Assembly (NCBI RefSeq): GCF_000517545.1
Contig: NZ_BAIV01000002.1
Span: forward strand, 204,854 to 268,853
Length of the DNA: 64,000 bases
Origin: Bacteroides reticulotermitis JCM 10512
Lineage (GTDB): Bacteria > Bacteroidota > Bacteroidia > Bacteroidales > Bacteroidaceae
Direction of reading: 5' to 3'
Shown here: positions 30,481 through 38,904 of the stretch, piece after piece
Numbering within the stretch: the stretch's first letter is position 1
How the letters are laid out: each line of letters begins with the position of its first letter
The notes under the pieces: model-generated
What the model was told of the DNA's origin: nothing
The model's database searches: none
Seen by the model: the letters and a program-made list of their open reading frames with translations, nothing else
Program-made: the position numbers and the translations under genes

Positions 30481-30873
30481 TCAAGACCTGTTCATCAATA
30501 CATTGATAAGCCGTTCTTTTTCTTCCAAGAATTTATCTTTATTCTCAATTAGGCTCTTTAGATGGCTTATCTCCAGTAACGCATCATTTAGTTTATCCTG
30601 ACATCCGCCAACTGCTATGATACCATTATTGTCACGACCTACAATTACATTTTGCGTACTATTTCGCATTACACCATGTGCCATCTTATCAAAGAAATCT
30701 GTTGGAGACATTTTCAAGACGTTTGCCATTTCAATAAGAAGTTCAGTATCAAGATTCTCTTTTTCAAAAATAGAATAAGTATACGGTCTGCTCTTATTTA
30801 TAAGTTTTGCGAAGTCAGTTACACTAATATTTCTTTTAGCAACCTCTTCTCTCATTTTGTTACCTATATGCAT
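30481..30873 (-). CDS. XRE-type helix-turn-helix regulator with C-terminal coiled coil
   Basis: 130 residues. The N-terminal HTH reads MREEVAKRNISVTDFAKLIN then KSRPYTYSIFEKENLDTELL, a layout common in small Bacteroidota regulators. The middle (NVIVGRDNNGIIAVGG) is Gly/Asn-rich. The C-terminus (LNDALLEISHLKSLIENKDK) forms a predicted coiled coil, suggesting dimerisation. It is the first gene of the repeat-bounded island and could control the two genes downstream. Confidence 0.8.
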   Translation of the reverse strand: MHIGNKMREEVAKRNISVTDFAKLINKSRPYTYSIFEKENLDTELLIEMANVLKMSPTDFFDKMAHGVMRNSTQNVIVGRDNNGIIAVGGCQDKLNDALLEISHLKSLIENKDKFLEEKERLINVLMNRS

Positions 30874-31155
30874 ACATTAAATATTAAACCGACTTCATAC
30901 AACACACTTTTCATCTTTAAATAATAGACATTGTAATCTTATTACTTACACTTGCGGTATAAAGTTAATGTAAAACCTTGATAAGTACAAAACAAAAAGG
31001 CAAGAAAGTTAACAAAAAAATATTATTTCCTTTAGCAATACGTCCTCGGGCAGTATTACCCACCTCCCAGATACTCAGAGATATAGAAGAATAATGGGAT
31101 CAAGTCGAAAAGTAGGATCATACCCACAGAGTTTTCGGATTGACCCGAATTATCC

Positions 31156-31201
31156 GGGATCACTCGATATCGGGTGGATATAAAAAGAAAAAGACTTGCG
31201 A
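31156..31201. repeat. Right 46-bp direct repeat (attachment-site-like)
   Basis: 44 of 46 bases match 28325-28370. It overlaps the tRNA-Val operon terminator. Confidence 0.8.
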
Positions 31202-31217
31202 TTTCTCGTAAGTCTTT
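31182..31217 (-). terminator. Terminator of the tRNA-Val operon
   Basis: Arms aaagacttgcga (31190-31201) and tcgtaagtcttt (31206-31217) pair with one mismatch around a 4-nt loop. On the minus strand a T-rich run follows, 13 bp downstream of the second tRNA. Confidence 0.85.
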
Positions 31218-31229
31218 GATCTTCTTGTG

Positions 31230-31304
31230 TGGGCGTTGACGGATTCGAACCGCCGACCCTCTGCTTGTAAGGCAGATGCTCTGAACCAGCTGAGCTAAAC
31301 GCCC
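31230..31304 (-). tRNA. tRNA-Val (anticodon TAC)
   Basis: 75 nt. The minus strand begins GGGCGTTTAGCTCAGCTGGT and folds as a cloverleaf with a 7-bp acceptor stem (GGGCGTT/AACGCCC). The anticodon stem-loop CTGCCTTACAAGCAG gives anticodon TAC, and the T loop is GGTTCGAATCC. CCA is not encoded. The sequence is identical to the copy 33 bp upstream. Confidence 0.95.
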
Positions 31305-31337
31305 GAATAATGAGCCGGAAGTGTATGTTTTTTTGTG

Positions 31338-31412
31338 TGGGCGTTGACGGATTCGAACCGCCGACCCTCTGCTTGTAAGGCAGATGCTCTGAACCAGCTG
31401 AGCTAAACGCCC
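31338..31412 (-). tRNA. tRNA-Val (anticodon TAC), first copy
   Basis: 75 nt, identical to 31230-31304 with the same anticodon loop CTTACAA. It lies 25 bp downstream of a perfect promoter and is the promoter-proximal member of the twin-tRNA operon. Confidence 0.95.
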
Positions 31413-31436
31413 GTACACTTCCGTTTCAAAAGCGTT

Positions 31437-31468
31437 GCAAAGGTACTGCTTTTTTTGAAACCTCCAAA
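31437..31468 (-). promoter_or_regulatory. tRNA-Val operon promoter, TTTG-N19-TACCTTTGC
   Basis: The minus strand reads TTTG (31465-31468), exactly 19 bp, then TACCTTTGC (31437-31445), a perfect Bacteroidota consensus. Transcription would start about 20 bp before the first tRNA. Confidence 0.85.
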
Positions 31469-31469
31469 T

Positions 31470-31735
31470 AATTATTAAACTATTTTGCACACACTTTTTT
31501 TACTATTTCAAAAACTTGCTGATTATCAACACACAAACAATTCATTTTTTTTCAAGCAGCACCATACAATGGCATAAGTACACGTACTCCGAAAAAAGCA
31601 TTCATATATAGTAGCCAGGTATGACCAACGAAATAATCCTTTTTTCTGGATGCAGCTTCTATATTACACAGTCGTTTCCATTGACATACGCATCCACTTT
31701 CATGACGAAGTCTGTTCCAATAGTTATCACTCTTA
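31470..31735. other. Intergenic, possible coding trace
   Basis: About 265 bp between the tRNA promoter and the acetyltransferase stop. A minus-strand frame (ending 31552) reads DYFVGHTWLLYMNAFFGVRV, and another frame reads ITIGTDFVMKVDAYVNGNDC. Neither is a recognisable protein; it may be an eroded gene. Confidence 0.3.
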
Positions 31736-32289
31736 TTAAGTATCGGTACGACGAATGATACGTGCGGGATTACCAACAGCTATACAGTCGGATGGAATAT
31801 CTTTCGTAACAACACTCCCCGCTCCGATCACACAACGATCACCAATCGTAATACCGGGACAGATAATGCTCCGCCACCAATCCAACAATCTGATCCAATT
31901 GTTACCGGATACGCATATTCTTTCGGTTCACGACGTTCCAAATAATCCATGGGATGATGAGGCGTGTATATTTGCACACAAGGTCCGACCAGCGTGTGAT
32001 CGCCTATGGTAATGTAGGCCCCGTCCAGAAAAGTACAGTTGGCGTTGACAAACACATGCTCACCCAACTTTATCCCATCTCCATGATCGCAATAAAACGG
32101 TGGACTAACGGTTGAAGTAACAGGTATTCCCGGTATCAATGTTTCTAATAATTCCCGATAGGAATCACTGTATGTACTCAATCCACGCATCTTGGCGAGC
32201 AAAGTCTTCGCACGCTCGAAATGTGCTTGCAACTCAGGACCGGACATATCCGCCAACTGTCCGCTACGCATTTTCTCTAGTTCTGTCAT
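31736..32289 (-). CDS. Maltose/galactoside-type O-acetyltransferase (one frameshift)
   Basis: The N-terminal Mac domain ([20 protein letters not shown]) is followed by left-handed beta-helix hexapeptides ([20 protein letters not shown]) and the catalytic-His region [17 protein letters not shown]. The frame breaks near 31867: [10 protein letters not shown] continues as [20 protein letters not shown] after restoring one A, then [19 protein letters not shown] to a stop at 31736. Joined length is about 185 residues, normal for LacA/Maa enzymes, which transfer acetyl from acetyl-CoA to sugars. It begins 3 bp after the yaaA stop and is probably cotranscribed. Confidence 0.85.
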
Positions 32290-32292
32290 CCT

Positions 32293-33066
32293 TTACCCTC
32301 CTTTTCCATTGGTAAAAACAAACCGACGCTCATCCGAGAGTGATTCGTTAAACTCAAATCCTTCCCATGTAAAACCTTTCAAGTCCTCCGGTTTCTGAAT
32401 CTTATTCTTTAAAATGTAATTCGCCATTTCACCGCGCGACATCTTTGTATAGACCACAATAGTAGCCAGTTTCCCATTCTTCCAGACGTGAAATTCCGGA
32501 GTTACAATACGCACTTCACGCTCCACCCGCTTCCAGTCGAACAATCCACGCATCTCATCGCTAGCCAAGTTACAAAGCACGCCACCGGCTTTCTGTATGT
32601 CTTCTATAAACACATCTGTCAGCCTTGACTTCCAATAGGCAAACATCGTCTGATTTCCAAACTCAGGCAGCATAACATCACCCTCCAACCGGTACAGGCG
32701 GATCATATCGTACGGACGAAGCAAACCGTAGCAGAAAGAGGTCAGCCGTAAATGGTCCTGCGCATAACGCTGTTCTTCTTCCGAAAAAGCACTCGGATTC
32801 AAGCGTTTAAAAACAATTCCTGTATAGGCTAACACCGCAGCTAGCAACGGAGAACTGTCTGCATGAAAGACTTGATATCGCTTGTAATTCTCGACACCTA
32901 TTTTGGCGTTCACACGAAGTAGACGCTCCAACTCATCTACGGAGAACTGCGACATCTGCACCGCTATTTCAGACGCTTCTTGCTGAAAGCGTGGAAGTGT
33001 AGTAAAAGGAACCTTCACCCGGGATGTTGCACTCATGGTTTTGGCACAAGAAAGAAGTATCAACAT
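32293..33066 (-). CDS. yaaA: YaaA-family peroxide-stress protein (DUF328/UPF0246)
   Basis: 257 residues, the usual family length. Signature stretches are MLILLSCAKTMS at the start, FLNPSAFSEEEQRYAQDHLR-type central sequence (RLNPSAFSEEEQRYAQDHLR), LRLTSFCYGLLRPYDMI, YRLEGDVMLPE and CNLASDEM, then MSRGEMANYILKNKIQKPED near the end. In E. coli YaaA limits free iron and oxidative DNA damage under peroxide stress (family knowledge). Intact, with a -7 box 26 bp upstream. Confidence 0.92.
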   Translation of the reverse strand: MLILLSCAKTMSATSRVKVPFTTLPRFQQEASEIAVQMSQFSVDELERLLRVNAKIGVENYKRYQVFHADSSPLLAAVLAYTGIVFKRLNPSAFSEEEQRYAQDHLRLTSFCYGLLRPYDMIRLYRLEGDVMLPEFGNQTMFAYWKSRLTDVFIEDIQKAGGVLCNLASDEMRGLFDWKRVEREVRIVTPEFHVWKNGKLATIVVYTKMSRGEMANYILKNKIQKPEDLKGFTWEGFEFNESLSDERRFVFTNGKGG

Positions 33067-33091
33067 GAGATTCGTTTATTTTAGTTTATAC

Positions 33092-33100
33092 GCAAATATA
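33092..33100 (-). promoter_or_regulatory. -7 box upstream of yaaA
   Basis: The minus strand reads TATATTTGC, matching TAnnTTTGC, 26 bp before the start codon. No clear -33 box. Confidence 0.55.
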
Positions 33101-33148
33101 GTCAAAATAACCGTTTAAAAAACAGACAAACGGCAAGTCCGAAACAAA

Positions 33149-33181
33149 AGAAGCGGAAACTTTCAAGTAGTTTCCGCTTCT
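33149..33181 (-). terminator. Terminator after carB
   Basis: A perfect 13-bp stem (agaagcggaaact 33149-33161, agtttccgcttct 33169-33181) with a 7-nt loop and a short T run on the minus strand, 43 bp past the carB stop. Confidence 0.85.
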
Positions 33182-33223
33182 TACTAGTAAGCAATATATA
33201 ATTCAGTCCATTGCCGGACCGAT

Positions 33224-36200
33224 TTATTTGTATTCCTGCCAGCTCTTGATCTGAATATCTTCTAGTTTCAGTTCACAGAATGCTTCGATAAAAGCACTTG
33301 CCAGGCGAGCATTTGTAATCAATGGAATGTTATGATCGATCGCACCCCGACGAATCCGGTAACCGTTAGTCAACTCACGTTTACTGTGGTTCTTCGGAAT
33401 ATTAACGATCAAGTCGAATTTATGATCGGCAATCATCTTCATGACATTATTCTCCGCTCCCGGCTTTTCATCCGGCCAGTAAACCGGTGTGGTATCTATC
33501 CCATGTGCATTGAGGAAAGCAGCTGTTCCCGCTGTCGCGTAAATCTTATATCCTTTACCGAACAGCGTACGGCTAGCATCAATCAAGTCAACCTTCGACT
33601 TCATCGCTCCGGAAGAAAACATAATCGCTTTCTCGGGGATCTTAAAGCCTGTGGCCAACATAGCACTCAACAGAGCTTCCGGGAAATCATCACCAATACA
33701 TCCCACTTCGCCTGTAGACGCCATATCCACACCTAAAACGGGGTCGGCATTGTGCAAACGGGAGAATGAGAACTGAGAAGCTTTTACACCAATCCATTCG
33801 ATATCATACGATGATTTATCCGGTTTAGTATAGGATGCGTCCAGCATAATGCGGGTTGCCGTTTCGATAAAGTTCCGTTTCAGCACTTTCGAGACGAACG
33901 GGAAGCTACGTGATGCGCGCAGGTTACATTCAATCACCTTCACCTCATTGTTACGTGCCAGGAACTGAATATTGAAAGGACCGGAGATATTGAGTTCTTC
34001 GGCAATCCGGCGGCTGATCTTCTTAATCCGACGAGCGGTTTCAAAATAGATCTTCTGTGCCGGGAATACCAAAGTAGCGTCTCCGGAGTGAACACCCGCA
34101 AACTCAACGTGTTCGGAAATAGCGTATTCTATCACCTCACCGTTCTGAGCTACGGCATCAAATTCTATTTCTTTGGTGTTTTCGAGAAACTGTGATACAA
34201 CTACCGGGAATTCTTTTGAAACCTCGGCAGCCATCTTCAAGAAGTTTTCCAGTTCTTCGTCATCGTAGCACACATTCATGGCAGCTCCGGAAAGCACATA
34301 CGACGGACGAACCAACACCGGATAACCAACATTGGCTACAAATCCTTTTACATCTTCCAAGCTGGTTAGTTCCTGCCATGCAGCTGATCGATACCTAAAT
34401 GGTCGAGCATAGCCGAGAATTTATTCCGGTTTTCGGCGCGGTCGATCGACAATGGCGAAGTTCCCAATACAGGAACCGATTGACGATAAAGCTTCATGGC
34501 CAAGTTGTTCGGAATCTGTCCGCCAACCGATACAATCACCCCTCGAGGTTGTTCGAGATCGATCACATCCAATACCCGTTCAAACGACAACTCATCAAAA
34601 TAAAGACGGTCGCACATATCATAGTCGGTAGAAACAGTCTCCGGATTATAATTGATCATGATCGATTTATAGCCGAGCTTGCGTGCAGTCTGCACGGCAT
34701 TGACAGAGCACCAGTCAAATTCGACCGAGCTACCAATACGATACGCACCGGAGCCTAACACGATAACCGATTTCTCATTCTTATAATAGTTGACGTCATA
34801 ACCCTCTACGGCATATGTCATATACAGGTAATTGGTCAAATCAGCATCCTCAGAAGCGATGGTATTGATACGCTTCACAGCCGGAAGAATACCCAATGCT
34901 TTACGGTGAGCACGCACCATCAGATTCTCTTTCTCCATATTTCCTTCCGGATTCAGAACGAAACGAGCAATTTGGAAATCAGAGAAGCCAAGTATCTTAG
35001 CCTGGCGCATTACATCAGCCGGAATATCTCCTACCTGATTGTAAGCCGACAATTTAGCTTTGTAATCGACAATATTCTTCAGTTTACCCAAGAACCAAGG
35101 ATCGATTTTAGTCAATTCGTGGATACGATCGATGGTATAACCTTCTTCGAGTGCCTGTGCAATGGCAAAAACACGCAGATCGGTAGGGCAAGATAGCTCT
35201 TTATCCAAATCGTCGAAATGAGAATCTTCGTTGCCAACAAACCCGTGCATACCTTGTCCGATCATGCGAAGCCCCTTCTGAATAATCTCTTCAAAAGAAC
35301 GTCCGATAGACATAATTTCGCCTACAGACTTCATGCTCGAACCGATTTCGCGAGACACACCGGCAAACTTCGTCAAATCCCAACGAGGAATCTTACATAT
35401 ATGATAGTCAAGTTTCGGAGCTGCATAGGCAGAGTTAGGAGTTCCCATCTCACCTATTTGATCGAGTGAGTATCCCAAAGCAATCTTCGCAGCTACAAAA
35501 GCCAGCGGATAACCGGTAGCTTTAGAAGCGAGTGCAGACGAACGACTCAGGCGAGCGTTCACCTCAATCACCCGATAATCATCGGTTTCGGAATTGAAAG
35601 CGTATTGGATGTTACATTCACCGACAATACCTAAGTGACGGATACATTTGGTAGAGAGTTCCTCCAACATTTTCAGTTCCTTGTCATCGAGCGAGCAAGT
35701 AGGAGCTACTACGATTGATTCGCCGGTATGAATACCCAGCGGGTCGAAGTTTTCCATGCCAGCCACTGTGAAGCAGTGGTCGTTCGCATCGCGAATTACT
35801 TCAAACTCAATCTCTTTCCAGCCCTTCAACGACTCTTCAACGAGAATTTGTTTGGAGAAAGTAAAGGAGCTTTCCGCCAGTTTCACAAATTCGGTTTTAT
35901 TTGAGCAGATACCACTACCCAAACCGCCCAATGCATAAGCAGAGCGCACCATAACCGGGAAACCGATCCGTTCGGCAGCGGCAATGGCGTCTTCCATATT
36001 TTCCACAGCCTGACTGATAGGTGTCTTCATGTCGATTTCGTCCAACTTCTTCACGAACAAGTCGCGGTCTTCGGTGTACATAATCGCCTCTACCGAAGTA
36101 CCCAGCACTTTCACTCCGTATTTGTCAAGGATGCCCTCTGTGTAAAGTTCAGCACCACAGTTCAGTGCAGTCTGCCCACCAAAAGCGAGCAAGATACCGT

Positions 36201-36444
36201 CCGGACGTTCTTTCTTGATAATCTCTTCGACAAAGTGCGTAGTCACGGGGAGGAAATATACCTTATCAGCAATTCCTTCAGAAGTCTGAATGGTTGCGAT
36301 GTTCGGGTTTACCAATACCGAACTGATACCTTCTTCTTTTAAAGCTTTTAGTGCTTGTGAGCCTGAGTAGTCGAACTCTCCTGCCTGTCCGATTTTAAGC
36401 GCACCAGACCCCAAGACGAGGACTTTCTTCATTTCCTTTTCCAT
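33224..36444 (-). CDS. carB: Carbamoyl-phosphate synthase large subunit (one frameshift)
   Basis: CarB condenses ammonia, bicarbonate and two ATP into carbamoyl phosphate for pyrimidine and arginine synthesis. Visible parts are the N-terminal dinucleotide-like start ([20 protein letters not shown]), the first ATP-grasp half ([49 protein letters not shown]), the second half ([38 protein letters not shown]) and the allosteric MGS-like tail ([20 protein letters not shown]). The frame breaks near 34383: HLGIDQ continues as [15 protein letters not shown] after restoring one C. ATG 36444 (MEKEMKKV) is preferred because the longer frame starts with TTG. No carA is adjacent. An attenuator-like leader precedes it. 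Confidence 0.95.
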
Positions 36445-36482
36445 TTCTTTTCTTCTAATATGTTGTTGTTTCAAGTTTGCCT

Positions 36483-36523
36483 ATAAAAAAAATGCGTTAC
36501 CCTCGAAAGAGGATTAACGCATT
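36483..36523 (-). terminator. Intrinsic terminator in the carB leader (attenuator)
   Basis: On the minus strand a stem (aatgcgtta 36491-36499 with taacgcatt 36515-36523, plus inner cctc/gagg around gaaa) is followed by an eight-T run. It ends about 40 bp before the carB start codon, so it can only act on carB. Its base overlaps the stop codon of the leader ORF. Confidence 0.85.
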
Positions 36524-36632
36524 ACCAAAGAACTAAATATCGTTTCTGGAGAAAAGAGGGGAAGTATGTCGACTCCGGATGAAACACATCCGAATGGAGA
36601 TAATACTTACTTCTAATTTCCTGTTGATTCAT
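36522..36632 (-). CDS. Putative 36-residue carB leader peptide
   Basis: The ORF starts at ATG 36632, about 12-14 nt after the predicted transcription start. It begins MNQQEIRSKYY, ends KRYLVLW, and its TAA (36522-36524) lies in the base of the terminator stem. Translation to the stop would place the ribosome over the terminator's 5' arm and prevent folding. That is the arrangement of E. coli pyrBI, where leader translation coupled to a paused polymerase relieves attenuation at low UTP. Coding status is inferred from position, not homology. Confidence 0.55.
   Translation of the reverse strand: MNQQEIRSKYYLHSDVFHPESTYFPSFLQKRYLVLW
36548..36592 (-). promoter_or_regulatory. Pause-type hairpin and pyrimidine tract in the carB leader
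   Basis: On the minus strand a short hairpin (CGGATG, 5-nt loop, CATCCG; 36576-36592) is followed 11 bp later by a 17-nt all-pyrimidine run CTTCCCCTCTTTTCTCC (36548-36564). The terminator begins 24 bp after that. A hairpin plus U/C-rich run is where RNA polymerase would stall when UTP or CTP is low. Confidence 0.55.
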
Positions 36633-36651
36633 TGTTGGCTTTAAAATTGGT

Positions 36652-36683
36652 GCAAAGTAACTACATATTTCCAAAATTACAAA
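36652..36683 (-). promoter_or_regulatory. carB promoter, TTTG-N19-TTACTTTGC
   Basis: The minus strand reads TTTG (36680-36683), 19 bp, then TTACTTTGC (36652-36660), one mismatch to TAnnTTTGC. It gives a transcript start near 36645 and a leader of about 200 nt. Confidence 0.65.
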
Positions 36684-36734
36684 GGAATTGGATAAGAATA
36701 TTCTTTTAATGTTGCAACTTCTGGGGTTTCTGGC

Positions 36735-36743
36735 TATCTTTGC
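36735..36743 (+). promoter_or_regulatory. -7 box of trpS promoter
   Basis: TATCTTTGC matches the consensus. GTTG lies 20 bp upstream as a weak -33 box. The start codon is 32 bp downstream. Confidence 0.65.
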
Positions 36744-36774
36744 GCTTAATTCTAATTATATTAAGGTATAAACA

Positions 36775-37866
36775 ATGGGAAAAGAAAAAATCATATTGAC
36801 GGGCGACCGTCCTACCGGAAGATTACATATCGGACATTTTGTAGGTTCATTAAGACGTAGAGTAGAGTTGCAAGATTCAGGGCTGTTTGACAAAATGTTT
36901 GTTTTCATTGCTGATTCGCAAGCACTTACAGACAATGTAGACAATCCGGAGAAGGTACGTCAAAATGTGATTGAAGTTGCGTTAGATTACTTGGCGTGCG
37001 GCTTGGATCCTGCCAAAGCAACGATCTTTATTCAATCACAGATTCCGGAATTATGCGAGCTTACATTCTACTATATGAACCTTGTTACCGTGTCACGTTT
37101 GCAACGCAACCCGACGGTAAAAAGCGAGATTCAGATGCGTAACTTTGAGACAAGCATTCCGGTAGGTTTCTTTACATATCCCATCAGCCAAACCGCGGAT
37201 ATCACCGCTTTCCGTGCAACGACAGTTCCCGTAGGAGAAGATCAGGAACCGATGCTCGAACAAGCGCGCGAAATTGTACGCCGTTTCAACTATCTTTACG
37301 GTGAGACATTGGTAGAGCCGGAAATCCTATTGCCGGAGAATGCCGCTTGCTTACGCCTGCCGGGAACTGACGGCAAAGCCAAAATGAGTAAATCGTTGGG
37401 CAACTGCATCTACCTCTCGGACGAAGCGGATGACATACAAAAGAAGATAATGAGTATGTATACCGATCCGGACCACCTGCGCGTGCAAGATCCCGGTAAG
37501 CTTGAAGGAAATACCGTATTTACTTATCTGGACGCCTTTAGCCGCCCCGAACACTTCGAACTCTACCTACCGGACTATCCGAATTTGGACGAGTTAAAAG
37601 CTCATTATCAACGAGGTGGATTGGGAGACGTCAAAGTAAAACGCTTCCTGAACTCCATCATGCAGGATTTGCTAACGCCGATTCGCGAGCGTCGCAAAGA
37701 ATTCGAACAAGACATTCCGTCCATCTACGAAATGCTTCAGAATGGCTGCGAGGTAGCTAGAGCTGCCGCCGCTGAAACACTATCCGATGTAAAGAACGCG
37801 ATGAAGATCAATTACTTCGACGATAAAGACCTGATTGAAGAACAAGTAAAACGCTTTCAGAAATAA
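36775..37866 (+). CDS. trpS: Tryptophanyl-tRNA synthetase
   Basis: 363 residues of class I synthetase. HIGH motif in [20 protein letters not shown], tryptophan-pocket region [17 protein letters not shown], and KMSKS loop in [18 protein letters not shown]. It charges tRNA-Trp with tryptophan using ATP. The length and motif spacing agree with the longer TrpRS variant common in Bacteroidota. It is intact, transcribed divergently from carB with its own promoter, and ended by a terminator. Confidence 0.97.
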   Translation: MGKEKIILTGDRPTGRLHIGHFVGSLRRRVELQDSGLFDKMFVFIADSQALTDNVDNPEKVRQNVIEVALDYLACGLDPAKATIFIQSQIPELCELTFYYMNLVTVSRLQRNPTVKSEIQMRNFETSIPVGFFTYPISQTADITAFRATTVPVGEDQEPMLEQAREIVRRFNYLYGETLVEPEILLPENAACLRLPGTDGKAKMSKSLGNCIYLSDEADDIQKKIMSMYTDPDHLRVQDPGKLEGNTVFTYLDAFSRPEHFELYLPDYPNLDELKAHYQRGGLGDVKVKRFLNSIMQDLLTPIRERRKEFEQDIPSIYEMLQNGCEVARAAAAETLSDVKNAMKINYFDDKDLIEEQVKRFQK

Positions 37867-37890
37867 GCGCTTACTAAGAAATAAATGATA

Positions 37891-37928
37891 AAGGCTGCCA
37901 TTCTTTCACAGAGTAGGCAGCTTTTTTT
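37891..37928 (+). terminator. Terminator after trpS
   Basis: A stem (aaggctgcc 37891-37899 with ggcagctt 37916-37923, one bulge) is followed by seven T. Confidence 0.75.
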
Positions 37929-37965
37929 AGCAGCGACAATCAAATACCCGTTCCACAGAATTGAT

Positions 37966-37974
37966 TATCTTTGC
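37966..37974 (+). promoter_or_regulatory. -7 box of the methyltransferase gene
   Basis: TATCTTTGC matches the consensus. The ATG is 13 bp downstream, implying a very short leader. Confidence 0.6.
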
Positions 37975-37987
37975 AAAAAGCACTTTT

Positions 37988-38787
37988 ATGAAACCGGACA
38001 AGGATTATAAGACCATAAACAAAATTGCTTGGAACTTAAAGACCAATATCCATGTGGAGAGCGAGTTCTATGATAACGAGGCATTCTTGAAAGGAGACTC
38101 GTCTCTGAAGCAAATTGAACTTGAGTTATTAGGCGACATCCAAGGAAAATCGATCCTCCACCTGCAATGTCACTTCGGACAAGACACCATTTCACTTTCA
38201 CGGCTGGGAGCAAGGTGACAGGCATTGACCTATCCGACAAGGCGATTGACTACGCCAGCAATATGGCAAAAGAATTAGCGGTCGACACTAAATTTATCTG
38301 TTCCGACATTTATGATTTGCCCAATGTCCTGGACGAAAAATTCGATATCGTTTTCACAAGCTATGGAGTAATTGGCTGGCTGCCCGACATGAAACGATGG
38401 GCTGATGTCATTGCTCACTTCTTAAAACCGGGCGGACATTTCATTATGGTGGAATTCCATCCCGTCGTGTGGATGTTCGACGATGACTTTAAAACAATCG
38501 TTTATAGCTATTTCAAAGCGGGAGAAATTGTGGAAGAACTGCAAGGAACCTATGCCGACAGGGCATCAGAGATCCAATACGCTACTGTAACCTGGAATCA
38601 CAGCCTAAGCGAAATCCTTAGCGGACTAATCCAATCCGGCATTCGTATAGCCCGATTTGAGGAATATAACTATTCCCCGCAGAATTGTTTTAATCATACG
38701 ATCCGGATTGATAAGGATAAGTACCGGATTGAACATCTGGATGACAAATTACCTATGATTTTCGCGCTCGAAGGAATTAAAGAGTAA
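37988..38787 (+). CDS. Class I SAM-dependent methyltransferase (one frameshift)
   Basis: The start MKPDKDYKTINKIAWNLKTN leads into the SAM-binding motif I region, which is exactly where the frame breaks (near 38213): GKSILHLQCHFGQDTISLSR joins LGAKVTGIDLSDKAIDYASN after restoring one A. Later motifs include EKFDIVFTSYGVIGWLPDM and FLKPGGHFIMVEFHPVVWMF. The joined protein is about 266 residues, normal for small-molecule methyltransferases. The substrate cannot be inferred. It stands alone with its own promoter. Confidence 0.85.
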
Positions 38788-38792
38788 ATAGC

Positions 38793-38894
38793 CTTCAGCG
38801 GTTTCAGTTTGTGCGGAAACGCCCTACAGACGGGGCTTAACGACTGAAACCTGCGCTTCAAAAAGGAGCAAACAGACTTCAGCCGTTTCAGTTT
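38793..38894. repeat. Alternating GTTTCAG repeat array
   Basis: cttcagcggtttcagttt (38793-38810) recurs as cttcagccgtttcagttt (38877-38894). Midway, actgaaacc (38843-38851) is an inverted copy of the core. The three cores are spaced about 42 bp apart in alternating orientation. It fills the gap between two converging genes and may serve as a terminator or be a dispersed palindromic repeat. Confidence 0.5.
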
Positions 38895-38904
38895 CCAAAC
38901 CCAC

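Larger units (their letters stand above)
28325..31201. mobile_element. Direct-repeat-bounded AT-rich island downstream of tRNA-Val
   Basis: The 46-bp sequence at 28325-28370 recurs at 31156-31201 with two mismatches; both copies start gggatcactcgatat and end aaagacttgcga. The right copy forms the distal arm and T tract of the tRNA-Val operon terminator; the left copy lacks the other arm. The 2.8 kb between them holds three genes (HsdR-N-like, small secreted, XRE). Duplicated ends beside a tRNA locus fit attL/attR-type integration. No integrase is present, so a satellite, a decayed element or a local duplication are alternatives. Confidence 0.5.

Noticed and set aside
31137..31217. CRISPR-like repeats near the tRNAs and the 46-bp repeats
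   Set aside because: Only two copies with 2.8 kb between them, no regular spacers and no cas genes.
31056..31490. 144-codon frame over the tRNA genes
   Set aside because: It is made of the two tRNA copies translated, with an internal repeat; not a protein.
31552..31776. 74-codon minus-strand frame near the acetyltransferase end
   Set aside because: It overlaps the repaired C-terminus of the acetyltransferase and has no recognisable domain.
33224..36444. carB as two independent genes or a real pseudogene
   Set aside because: A single restored C gives the exact family sequence across the break; both halves are fully conserved.
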